Source: CAZEQD01 sp964514305 (GTDB lineage: Bacteria; Acidobacteriota; Aminicenantia; Aminicenantales; Aminicenantaceae). From it: a stretch of 13,286 nt of DNA. The stretch is from the NCBI GenBank assembly GCA_964514305.1, contig CAZEQD010000053.1, forward strand, positions 1 through 13,286, read 5' to 3'. Shown here one piece after another: positions 1-6,817 of the stretch. The notes beneath the pieces were generated by a model that saw nothing but the letters and a program-made list of their open reading frames with translations, searched no databases and was not told the DNA's origin. Positions within the stretch are counted from its first letter, which is position 1; each line of letters opens with the position of its first letter. The position numbers and the translations under genes are program-made.

Positions 1-47
1 TTTTTCTATCGCTTCTTCTTTTTAAATTAGATTATAATAGTTATTAA

Positions 48-2759
48 TTACTCCTGATCCCTAATCCAATGATCTTTTAAAACCAATGCTCTCTTTTTTA
101 AAATCTTATGACCTATGGTGAGAATAACCGTGTATTGCCCTGGGCGAACACGAGTGTACTTATAATTGGGATCTGTCTCCCAATCATGGATATGACGTCT
201 GGTCATTAAAGATTGACCATTGATACCCACCTCAGTGTCTTCACTGCCATACCATTCAAGCTGATCATAATAATCGAAATATTCCTGTCCCCACTCCCCT
301 TCAGAATCGAAAGGAACTCCTCTTGTTTCTTTAAAGTTCTTCTTTTCTTCTGCTGTTCGCTCCCTTTTCCAGGTAAAGGGCCAAATAACTCTATTTAACC
401 CAGAATTATTGGTCCCTTTTAATTCCTGAAGAATTTTAGCTCCAGCTAAAATGGTGACCTTTACCTCATCTTTAACTTTATCCTTTAGATAATAGTTAAT
501 TATCACCCCTCTTGGCTCGTTCTCCCCAGCAAAATTCTGGGCACTTCGAGTATGCTGATTTATTATTTTCCACTGAACCTTAGGCTCTATCGCAAAAAGA
601 TGCACTTTCTCAGCCAGTACTTCAGAGGTTAATTCTTGAAAAGGGGAAATATCTGTGATGTAAAATCCTCGGCCATGAGTGCCAACCACCAGATCATTCT
701 CTCGAGGATGGATAACTAAGTCATATACTGGAATAGTCGGCATGTTATTTTTCATTTTTGTCCAGTGCTGCCCGCCATCTATAGAAACATAGACAGCCCG
801 CATTGTGCCTACAAACAGTAAATTTGGATTTTTGTTATCTTCAACAATGACATTGATTGGCTCTTGAGGAAGGTTTGCAGCTAAAGAAATCCAGGTTTGT
901 CCAAAATCATCTGTTTTATAAAGAAAAGGCCTGAAATCATCTCTTCTTAAGCCTGACATAGCTACATAGGCAGTACCAGCATAGTGATGAGACGCAACCA
1001 CCCGACTAATCCAATATTCTGGATTGTCTGGAAGGCGATCGTTTAGCTTCTGCCAGTTAGCACCATTATCCAGGCTTATCCATAGATTGCCATCATCCGT
1101 CCCTACCCAAAGCACACCCTGCTTAACTGGTGATTCAGCAATAGTCGTAATTGTTCCTTTTTCCCGCCGGGTGAGGTGTTTTTTCTCAGGATTAGAAAGA
1201 TCAGGGCTTATTACCCGCCAGCATTCCCCACGATAGTCAGAACTAAGAAGAACATTGGCTCCATGATATATTACCTGACTGTTATGGGGAGAAATTAAAA
1301 CAGGAGCATGAAAATTAAAGCGGAGGTTGGGATCCCCTCTATATCTAATTCTTTTCTTTACGCCTTCTTTCTGGTCAAACCTGACCAGACCTCCATTTTG
1401 AGTCTCAAGATAGAGCCAGCGGCTGTCATTGGGATCAACCTGACAGCTTAATCCGTCTGCTGTTCCTACCTGAGACCAATCTTCAAATCTAATAGGCACA
1501 TAGCCTTTATTGGTGCTGGGACCTTTCCAGGTGCCAAAATCCTGCATGCCTCCATAAACGTAATAGGGATAATCCATATCGACACATATGGCATACAACT
1601 GAGCCAAAGGTAATTCATCAGCATGATACCAGTGGAGACCGCCATCATGGGTTAGAGCAAAGCCATAATCATAGCCACCTAAAATATTATTACTATTTTC
1701 AGGATTGATCCAAAGGGCATGCCAATCACCTCCCCATCGCCAGGCCCTGCCCCAGGTTTTACCTCCATCAGTGGATCTATCCATCTGGGCCTGAAAATTA
1801 TAGACTATATCAGGATTGTTAGGATCTACCCTTATCTGGCCAAAAAAAGAACCTCCCCTAATGGCTTCACCTCTCCTAACCCAGGAATGACCAGCATCAT
1901 CTGTCCGGTAAATTCCAACCCGGCGCTTAGGTTCAAGAATAGTAGCATAAAGGATTTTTGGATTCCTGAGATAAATATCAAGGCCTATTCTCCCCAACTT
2001 TCCTTGGGGTAGGCCGTTAGTAAGTTTTTTCCATGATTTCCCACCATCAGAAGTCTTGTAAATATCGCTACCCTCGCCCTCTGGCCTCTCCCACATAGCT
2101 GCATAAAGCACCTCTGGATCGGATGGATCCATAACCAAATCAACTGCACCTACAAACTTTCCATTGCTTTTAACTTCTAAAGATTTGATCCAATTCTGAC
2201 CACCATCTGTAGTTTTATAGACACCCCTTTCAGGATTATCAGAAAAAGCGTAACCAAGGGCGGCCACATAAACAATATCAGGATTTTGAGGATGAATCCT
2301 AATCCGGCCAATATAGCGAGATTCTCTTAATCCCATATGTTGCCACCTCTTCCCCCCATCGACTGATTTATAAACTCCGTCTCCATAAAGCTCAGCTACA
2401 TTAGCTTCTCCTGTTCCTACCCAAATTATGTCGGGATTCGACCAGGAAACAGCTACATCTCCTACGGCAATGGAACCCTGGTTATCAAAGATGGGTTCAA
2501 AGGAGTTACCATAATTAGTTGTTTTCCAGAGGCCCCCAGTACAAGCAATATAAAAAGTATAAGGTTGCTTCTTCCAGTCAGGCACAGCAATATCAATTAT
2601 TCTCCCCCCTTGGCGAGTAGGGCCAATTGAGCGGTAATGAAAGAATTTTAAAAAATCTTCAGAAAGCTTCTGGCTAAAGCCCTCTAAAACAAAGAAACCA
2701 AAATTTAAAAATATTATTAAAACAAAACAAAAAAACTTTTTGAACTTTCCTCTAAACAC
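48..2759 (-). CDS. Secreted Asp-box (BNR/sortilin-like) beta-propeller protein
   Basis: A 903-residue exported protein. Residues 1-29 form a signal peptide: a basic n-region (RGKFKK), a long aromatic/aliphatic core, and a likely cut near GFS-Q. The body carries at least ten Asp-box motifs (S/T-x-D-x-G-x-x-W), near residues 132, 183, 236, 286, 329, 370, 507, 562, 616 and 659. They are spaced about 40-55 residues apart, except for one gap at 378-505. This is the pattern of a sialidase/sortilin (VPS10)-type propeller, probably two stacked propellers. Residues about 745-895 look like a C-terminal beta-sandwich (FlgD/Ig-like). Such proteins are often annotated glycosyl hydrolase or photosystem-stability-factor-like, but I see no catalytic signature, so a binding or scaffold role is as likely as an enzyme. 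The start is GTG, chosen because a strong AAGGAGG lies 7 nt upstream and the signal peptide follows directly. The gene is transcribed alone, divergently from rdhA. I see no G/C-rich terminator in 1-47. Confidence 0.88.
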   Translation of the reverse strand: MFRGKFKKFFCFVLIIFLNFGFFVLEGFSQKLSEDFLKFFHYRSIGPTRQGGRIIDIAVPDWKKQPYTFYIACTGGLWKTTNYGNSFEPIFDNQGSIAVGDVAVSWSNPDIIWVGTGEANVAELYGDGVYKSVDGGKRWQHMGLRESRYIGRIRIHPQNPDIVYVAALGYAFSDNPERGVYKTTDGGQNWIKSLEVKSNGKFVGAVDLVMDPSDPEVLYAAMWERPEGEGSDIYKTSDGGKSWKKLTNGLPQGKLGRIGLDIYLRNPKILYATILEPKRRVGIYRTDDAGHSWVRRGEAIRGGSFFGQIRVDPNNPDIVYNFQAQMDRSTDGGKTWGRAWRWGGDWHALWINPENSNNILGGYDYGFALTHDGGLHWYHADELPLAQLYAICVDMDYPYYVYGGMQDFGTWKGPSTNKGYVPIRFEDWSQVGTADGLSCQVDPNDSRWLYLETQNGGLVRFDQKEGVKKRIRYRGDPNLRFNFHAPVLISPHNSQVIYHGANVLLSSDYRGECWRVISPDLSNPEKKHLTRREKGTITTIAESPVKQGVLWVGTDDGNLWISLDNGANWQKLNDRLPDNPEYWISRVVASHHYAGTAYVAMSGLRRDDFRPFLYKTDDFGQTWISLAANLPQEPINVIVEDNKNPNLLFVGTMRAVYVSIDGGQHWTKMKNNMPTIPVYDLVIHPRENDLVVGTHGRGFYITDISPFQELTSEVLAEKVHLFAIEPKVQWKIINQHTRSAQNFAGENEPRGVIINYYLKDKVKDEVKVTILAGAKILQELKGTNNSGLNRVIWPFTWKRERTAEEKKNFKETRGVPFDSEGEWGQEYFDYYDQLEWYGSEDTEVGINGQSLMTRRHIHDWETDPNYKYTRVRPGQYTVILTIGHKILKKRALVLKDHWIRDQE

Positions 2760-2766
2760 TTTATGC

Positions 2767-2773
2767 CTCCTTT
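2767..2773 (-). promoter_or_regulatory. Strong SD supporting a GTG start
   Basis: The minus strand reads AAGGAGG, then 7 nt, then GTG (2759-2757). There is no ATG at this position. The near-perfect SD and the signal peptide that follows fix the GTG as the start of the propeller gene. Confidence 0.8.
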
Positions 2774-3017
2774 TTTAACTAAGAAAAAATATTAAAGCAG
2801 TATCTCCTTACTTTTAAAAATTTAATTCAATGGTAATAATAATTTTAATCTGTTTTACTTTAATTATTTTATATTCTCATATTCTACCTAAATTTTAAAT
2901 AATAATTAACATTAAATTAATATAATCCTTGTTTTTTTTTGTAAAAATAGTTTATTATTCAAGAAAAATTTACGAATATGATGAATATAGCAAAAATTAT
3001 TCTTTTCCTTTCACAAG

Positions 3018-3032
3018 ATTTGAAATTCAAAT
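3018..3032. repeat. 15-nt palindrome upstream of the rdhA SD, possible operator
   Basis: ATTTGAA-A-TTCAAAT is a perfect 7-bp inverted repeat around one centre base. It ends 11 nt before the rdhA GGAGG (3044-3048). The TTGA-N3-TCAA core resembles the half-site style of CRP/FNR-family boxes, but its spacing differs from both FNR (TTGAT-N4-ATCAA) and the CprK dehalobox (TTAAT-N4-ATTAA). Its position fits a repressor or roadblock site. In DNA this AT-rich, chance remains possible. Confidence 0.35.
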
Positions 3033-3055
3033 ATTTTGAGGATGGAGGATAATCA

Positions 3056-4402
3056 ATGGACAAGAAGAAAATTAAAGCAAACAATTCACCTCAAATTTCC
3101 AATAGACGAAACCACCAAGAAAAAAAACTAAACCGCCGCCAATTTTTGTTAGGCGGAACCGCTGCTGGTTTTTCGGGAGCTGTCCTTACTCTCTCTGCCT
3201 CTTCTCCTCCTATTTTATCTTCCCCAAGTAAAGCTCGTTTTCCCATTGAAATCACTGATAAATGTAAGCGTATGAATCAAAAATACACTATTTTCAATCG
3301 GCAGTTATGGGATTACGAACTAATAAATAAAATAGAAGAAGCAGCCAGTAAATCAGAAAGAACATCCAAATTAAATCAACATGGCTGGAGTCAACTTGAT
3401 TATGCTTTGAGCGAAGCCGGCTGGACAGTTGACAATAAATTTGCCCCAGGCAGTGAAGGTGGGCAGCCCCAGACACCAGCTTATGACTGGGATGAACCAG
3501 TCAACCCCAAAAAATTTAAATTTAAAGATGCAAAAGATGCCAGTAAAAAGATAAAAAAAGCAGCTCATTTTCTCGGGGCCAGCCTGGTAGGAATTGCCGA
3601 CTATGATCCCCTCTGGACCTATTCACATCTTGTTAAAGAGAATATAAATGCAGAGTATTCTCCCGAAGAGCCACCTCAGTTTGAATTAATCCCTCCAGAA
3701 TTTCCTTTCCAACCCAAATCTGTGGTAGTTATGGCCGTAGAAATGAATTATAAGGGAATATCTCTCTCTCCTTCTGCCTTAGAAGAAGCAGCTACTGGTT
3801 TGGGCTATTCTCACATGTGTGCCCTTGGCTGTTCAGTATCCGCTTTTATCCGCCAGCTTGGTTACCGGGCTTTTGGCCACGGCAACGATGTTTCCCTGAG
3901 CATTCCTTATGCTATTGCTGCCGGTCTTGGCGAACTGGGTCGAAACGGTTTGCTTATAACTCAGGAGTTTGGACCTCGGGTACGGATCGTCAAAGTATTT
4001 ACAGAGCTCAAGCTGCAGCCAGATAGGCCTAAAACTTTTGGTGTCTGGCAATTTTGTAAAACCTGTAAGCGCTGCGCTCAAGCTTGCCCTTCCCAAGCTA
4101 TCTCCTTCGGCCCCCCCACCCTCGAAGGAGAAACAATCTCTAATAATCCTGGTGTTTTAAAATGGTACATCAATCCTGAAAAATGCATCCAATTCTGGAG
4201 AGAAAATGGGTCAGACTGCGCTAATTGTATTTCTTCCTGTCCTTACAATAAACTTCCCTTGTGGAATCATAAATTAGGAGCTACTTTAGCTGCTTTACCC
4301 ATTGCTCCTTTTCAATACTTTTTGGCCAGAATGGATAATTTATTTGGCTATGGATCAATTCGAAACAGCCAAGCTAATGCCAACTTCTGGGATGAAGATT
4401 AA
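3056..4402 (+). CDS. rdhA: Reductive dehalogenase catalytic subunit, TAT-exported
   Basis: RdhA enzymes are corrinoid/Fe-S proteins that cleave carbon-halogen bonds as terminal reductases of organohalide respiration, on the outer face of the membrane. The 448-residue product has a twin-arginine signal at R27-R28 (NRRQFLLGG) followed by a hydrophobic stretch to about residue 50. Residues about 160-325 are the nitroreductase-like cobamide-binding region, with the family block GLGELGRNGLLIT...FGPRVR near 291-309. Two 4Fe-4S motifs follow: C334-x2-C337-x2-C340-x3-C344-P, then C377-x10-C388-x2-C391-x3-C395-P, in the usual FW..NG.DC..CI..CP setting. All eight cysteines are present, so it looks intact. 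Length is at the short end for the family. The SD is GGAGG, 7 nt before the ATG. It heads the rdhABC operon. The substrate cannot be inferred. I expect a respiratory enzyme because of the TAT signal and the RdhB partner. Confidence 0.95.
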   Translation: MDKKKIKANNSPQISNRRNHQEKKLNRRQFLLGGTAAGFSGAVLTLSASSPPILSSPSKARFPIEITDKCKRMNQKYTIFNRQLWDYELINKIEEAASKSERTSKLNQHGWSQLDYALSEAGWTVDNKFAPGSEGGQPQTPAYDWDEPVNPKKFKFKDAKDASKKIKKAAHFLGASLVGIADYDPLWTYSHLVKENINAEYSPEEPPQFELIPPEFPFQPKSVVVMAVEMNYKGISLSPSALEEAATGLGYSHMCALGCSVSAFIRQLGYRAFGHGNDVSLSIPYAIAAGLGELGRNGLLITQEFGPRVRIVKVFTELKLQPDRPKTFGVWQFCKTCKRCAQACPSQAISFGPPTLEGETISNNPGVLKWYINPEKCIQFWRENGSDCANCISSCPYNKLPLWNHKLGATLAALPIAPFQYFLARMDNLFGYGSIRNSQANANFWDED

Positions 4403-4435
4403 ATCTATGATGAGATTAAAAAAAGGAGTACCCTA

Positions 4436-4744
4436 ATGGATATCGTTTGGTTTGTCTTAGGTGGTTTCATAGTCCTTTCTATTTGGTGCTTAAAAAGTCA
4501 GATTTCAAAAAATAATTTGAAAATTTCGTTTCTTTCTTGGTCAGGATTAATCATAGGATTATTTTTAGGCTTCTTTTCTATTGCTTGGTTAGTAACCAGT
4601 ATCATAGAAGGAGAAACCAGAGCAGCAGGCTTGGGTTTATTGATATTTGGCGGATTAGCTCTTATAATTTTGGCTATAACCAGGAGAAAAATCATTAAAA
4701 ATAGCCGCCCGAAAACACAACCTGCTAAGAAAAATAACTCCTAA
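4436..4744 (+). CDS. rdhB: Reductive dehalogenase membrane anchor
   Basis: A 102-residue integral membrane protein with three predicted helices (about 3-19, 31-57 and 63-82) and a basic, hydrophilic C-terminus. The segment from about 46 to 84 (SIAW..TSIIEGE..AAGLG..IFGG.AL....ITRR) follows the PceB/RdhB pattern. It includes the acidic EGE at 58-60 in the loop between helices 2 and 3, which in PceB reads ERE. RdhB is the accepted anchor that tethers RdhA to the outer face of the cytoplasmic membrane. It lies 33 nt after rdhA and has its own AAAGGAG 7 nt before the ATG, so the pair is almost certainly cotranscribed. The match to PceB is from memory of the family pattern, not a search. Confidence 0.88.
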   Translation: MDIVWFVLGGFIVLSIWCLKSQISKNNLKISFLSWSGLIIGLFLGFFSIAWLVTSIIEGETRAAGLGLLIFGGLALIILAITRRKIIKNSRPKTQPAKKNNS

Positions 4745-4781
4745 TCTCGATGTCTGCCACCGCTTAAATCCATTTAATAAG

Positions 4782-5936
4782 ATGAAGCTATCTTTAAAAA
4801 ATGCAGCTCTCCTGCTGGCTGTTATCACTCTATCGATAGCTTATATTCTTGGCTCTACAAAGAAAGGAACTCAAATAGTCAGCCAACTCCAGAAGTTCAT
4901 TCCTCAAAACTCAGAAATTTTTAAAATAAGCAATAATCCTCTCTTATTTGAAGCCCACAATAAAGGCACTGGAAAAACATTAATTTATATTGTTGTAGAA
5001 AAAGCCCAGGGATGGGGAGGCCCTCTGAAGCTGGCAACAATTACAGATTCCAAAGGAATTATTACCCAAATAGTTGTCCTTGAATACAAAGAAACACCTT
5101 CTTTTTTCCATAAAATTCAAAATCACAAATTCTTCCAGCAATTCATTGGAAAAAAAGTTTCTGATCCCCTTTCCATTGGCCAAGATATTGATACGGTCAC
5201 TCAAGCCACTATATCTTCTAAAGCAGTTACAGAAGCTGTAAGAAAAGGAAGTCATTCTATTGGAAGAAAAATTTTAAAGTTTCCCTTCAAAGGAGCAGAA
5301 AGAAAGTGGAAATTTGGAATTAGAGAAGTAATTTTACTCTCGCTCTATATGTTGATGTTTATAGATCTTAAACTCAACCTTAAAATACTGCGATATTTTA
5401 TTTTAGGGACTACTTTTATTTTTCTTGGTTTTTATCTAAATGCAGCTATTTCTATCGGGAATATATCAGCTCTTTTTTTTGGTTTTATCCCGCCTCTTAA
5501 AGAAAATATCTTCTGGTGGATGTTAATATTTGGAGCTTTATCCTTTCCCCTAATTTTAAAACGCAATCTTTATTGTTATTATTTGTGTCCCTTTGGTGCT
5601 TTGCAGGAATTCACTGCTAAAATTAGCGGGATAAATCTTAAACTAAATAAAAAAAACCTCATTTTGACCAAATATCTGGCATACTTTCTGACCTGGCTGG
5701 CTTTAATTATTACATTTTTAACTTTGAATCCTGCTTTAGGAGCTTATGAGCCCTTTGCCACTTTCTTTAGGGCTGAAGGAATGAATATTCAGTGGTACAT
5801 TATGCCAGCTGTAATCCTTGGTTCTTTTTTTAGCCGTCGCTTATTCTGCCGTGCTTTCTGCCCAGTAGGAGTTTTGCTAAGTGTACTTCTAAAAATCCGC
5901 TCTAAATTTGATTCAATTATAAACAGGCTAAAATAA
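4782..5936 (+). CDS. rdhC: RdhC/NosR-type FMN-binding membrane protein
   Basis: A 384-residue membrane flavoprotein of the PceC/NosR/NirI class. Residues about 7-24 form an N-terminal signal anchor. An extracytoplasmic FMN-binding domain spans about 60-160, with the NqrC-like covalent-flavin motif T-Q-A-T-I-S-S at 140-146 (T143 is the expected flavinylation site). Five or so membrane helices follow (about 182-196, 204-236, 243-259, 297-317 and 337-352). Two CxxxCP motifs (C265/C269-P and C356/C360-P) sit at the helix ends. The C-terminal ferredoxin domain of full NosR is absent, as in RdhC proteins. The likely role is electron transfer across or at the membrane, or RdhA maturation; this is debated for the family. 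The start is the only ATG available in frame, but no good SD precedes it, so translation may depend on coupling to rdhB, 37 nt upstream. Confidence 0.87.
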   Translation: MKLSLKNAALLLAVITLSIAYILGSTKKGTQIVSQLQKFIPQNSEIFKISNNPLLFEAHNKGTGKTLIYIVVEKAQGWGGPLKLATITDSKGIITQIVVLEYKETPSFFHKIQNHKFFQQFIGKKVSDPLSIGQDIDTVTQATISSKAVTEAVRKGSHSIGRKILKFPFKGAERKWKFGIREVILLSLYMLMFIDLKLNLKILRYFILGTTFIFLGFYLNAAISIGNISALFFGFIPPLKENIFWWMLIFGALSFPLILKRNLYCYYLCPFGALQEFTAKISGINLKLNKKNLILTKYLAYFLTWLALIITFLTLNPALGAYEPFATFFRAEGMNIQWYIMPAVILGSFFSRRLFCRAFCPVGVLLSVLLKIRSKFDSIINRLK

Positions 5937-6049
5937 TGATAAATCTAAAAAATTTTCTTAAAGAATTTCTTCTGATGGTTTTAATTGGAGCTATATTTTT
6001 CCTGATTCTGGTTTATTTTTACCAGGTTTCGTTTCCTAAAACTCCATAG
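5936..6049 (+). CDS. 37-residue single-helix membrane ORF, coupled to rdhC
   Basis: The ATG overlaps the rdhC stop (TAATG at 5934-5938), a classic reinitiation arrangement. The frame runs 37 codons to TAG at 6047-6049. The product begins MINLKNFLKEF, has one strong hydrophobic helix (about residues 11-29: LLMVLIGAIFFLILVYFY) and ends in a short tail, QVSFPKTP. Two N-terminal lysines before the helix and none directly after suggest an N-in, C-out topology. I recognise no family. Similar one-helix proteins often accompany membrane redox complexes as accessory or stabilising subunits, so a role with RdhABC is plausible but inferred. The main caution is its size: a 37-codon hydrophobic ORF can arise by chance in AT-rich DNA. 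The exact stop/start overlap and the membrane-like composition argue for a real gene. Confidence 0.55.
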   Translation: MINLKNFLKEFLLMVLIGAIFFLILVYFYQVSFPKTP

Positions 6050-6072
6050 CCTTTAATATTAGCTATTTTTCT

Positions 6073-6522
6073 CTAAAAATCGTAAACGGCAGCTACTGTT
6101 ATATTGGCTTTTTTCTTCACTCTATGAGAGATAACCTTCATCTTAATCTCACCTTGCCAGCCTCGAGCAGACATCATTTCTGTTAGGCCTTTTTCAATTT
6201 CTTGGCTGCATTTTTCGGGGCTAAATTGGCCATTTGATTCAAATAACAGCCCTCCTTCAGCCGTTTTAACCCAGCCCAACCCGGCTGTAATCTGGGCTCC
6301 GGCCTTATCACTGCTTATAGTGGAAATAACCACATGTAAAATATCACCAATTTTATGATTAGATTTATAAGTACCAACCTCCGTGACAACAGCCTTTTGA
6401 GGAATTATTGAGCTTAAATAAATCAGGTTAAAATTATGAATTCCTGCCTTAAGTAATGATTTATCAAAAGAACTAATTAAAGTTTCTCCTTCGCTTTTAC
6501 CCCAAACTATTTTAATTTCCAT
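6073..6522 (-). CDS. pdaD: Pyruvoyl-dependent arginine decarboxylase
   Basis: This enzyme converts arginine to agmatine and CO2, the first step of the agmatine route to polyamines or an acid/arginine-consuming reaction. The 149-residue proenzyme contains the self-cleavage site in LIYLSSIIP. Cleavage between S37 and S38 would give a short beta chain and an alpha chain capped by a pyruvoyl group made from S38. Other family features are the glycine-rich AGAQITAGLGW segment (74-84) and the LLFES segment (92-96), whose glutamate matches the region of the catalytic Glu in archaeal enzymes. Length fits the family. The SD is AGGAG, about 10 nt before the ATG. The gene is monocistronic and convergent with the rdh operon. 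Pyruvoyl ArgDC is commonest in archaea and chlamydiae and patchy in other bacteria, so lateral acquisition is possible. The family also contains a few enzymes of other specificity. Confidence 0.88.
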   Translation of the reverse strand: MEIKIVWGKSEGETLISSFDKSLLKAGIHNFNLIYLSSIIPQKAVVTEVGTYKSNHKIGDILHVVISTISSDKAGAQITAGLGWVKTAEGGLLFESNGQFSPEKCSQEIEKGLTEMMSARGWQGEIKMKVISHRVKKKANITVAAVYDF

Positions 6523-6539
6523 AGCTGAAAGACTCCTAT

Positions 6540-6606
6540 CTATAAGCCTCTATTTGCTGCTTTAGATCTATCATTTCTACCAAAAAATCTTTTCCTAGGC
6601 TTATAG
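6540..6606. repeat. 10-bp inverted repeat spanning the pdaD promoter and leader
   Basis: CTATAAGCCT (6540-6549) and AGGCTTATAG (6597-6606) are perfect complements 47 nt apart. The right arm contains the -10 hexamer of the pdaD promoter on the minus strand. The left arm lies about 45-53 nt downstream of the expected start, just before the SD. As only one arm should be transcribed, a two-site operator with possible looping is likelier than an RNA hairpin. Confidence 0.5.
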
Positions 6607-6628
6607 CAAACTCCTTATATCATGTCAA
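6600..6628 (-). promoter_or_regulatory. Sigma70 extended -10 promoter for pdaD
   Basis: On the minus strand TTGACA (6628-6623) is followed by exactly 17 nt and TATAAG (6605-6600), preceded by TGC as an extended -10. Both boxes are near consensus. The expected start is near 6593, giving a leader of about 70 nt before the pdaD ATG at 6522. This is the clearest promoter in the window. Confidence 0.75.
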
Positions 6629-6695
6629 TTAAATTTGTATTTTTTCTCCTCTTGATTTTACAGTTTTTCATCTTATAAGAATTTTTTTAAACTAT

Positions 6696-6725
6696 TTGAC
6701 TTATCAAATTGCCAACTTTTATATA
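6696..6725 (+). promoter_or_regulatory. Candidate promoter for the P-loop/HAD/OTC operon
   Basis: TTGACT (6696-6701), an 18-nt spacer, then TATATA (6720-6725), about 90 nt before the ATG at 6818. A second candidate lies just downstream: TTGCAT (6727-6732) with TATAAT at 6752-6757, spacer 19. Either could serve the gene, and both run divergently from the pdaD promoter. The rest of 6523-6817 holds no ORF. Confidence 0.45.
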
Positions 6726-6817
6726 TTTGCATAAAATAGAGGACTGTGATATATAATTTGTTTTTGAAAAATATTAAAGAAAAAGTATTTTTAAACCTAA
6801 ATCAAGGAGGTACTTAA

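Larger units (their letters stand above)
2760..3055. other. Divergent AT-rich intergenic region (propeller gene / rdhA)
   Basis: This 296-nt, extremely A/T-rich spacer lies between two divergent genes, so both promoters should be here. TATAAT occurs at 2921-2926 (plus) and TATTAT at 2953-2958, 18 nt after a weak TTGTTT. None has a convincing paired -35, so I assign no promoter. Besides the two SD sequences, the only ordered element I see is the short palindrome at 3018-3032. There is no ORF of note. Confidence 0.6.

Noticed and set aside
2901..2926. TTAA-rich segment resembling a CprK dehalobox (TTAA..TTAA) upstream of rdhA
   Set aside because: The spacing between half-sites is 7 rather than 6 nt, and the region is so A/T-rich that such matches are expected by chance.
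3817..4160. Several open frames within rdhA on both strands
   Set aside because: They lie wholly inside a well-supported gene, have low-complexity or unlikely composition, no SD and no recognisable motif.
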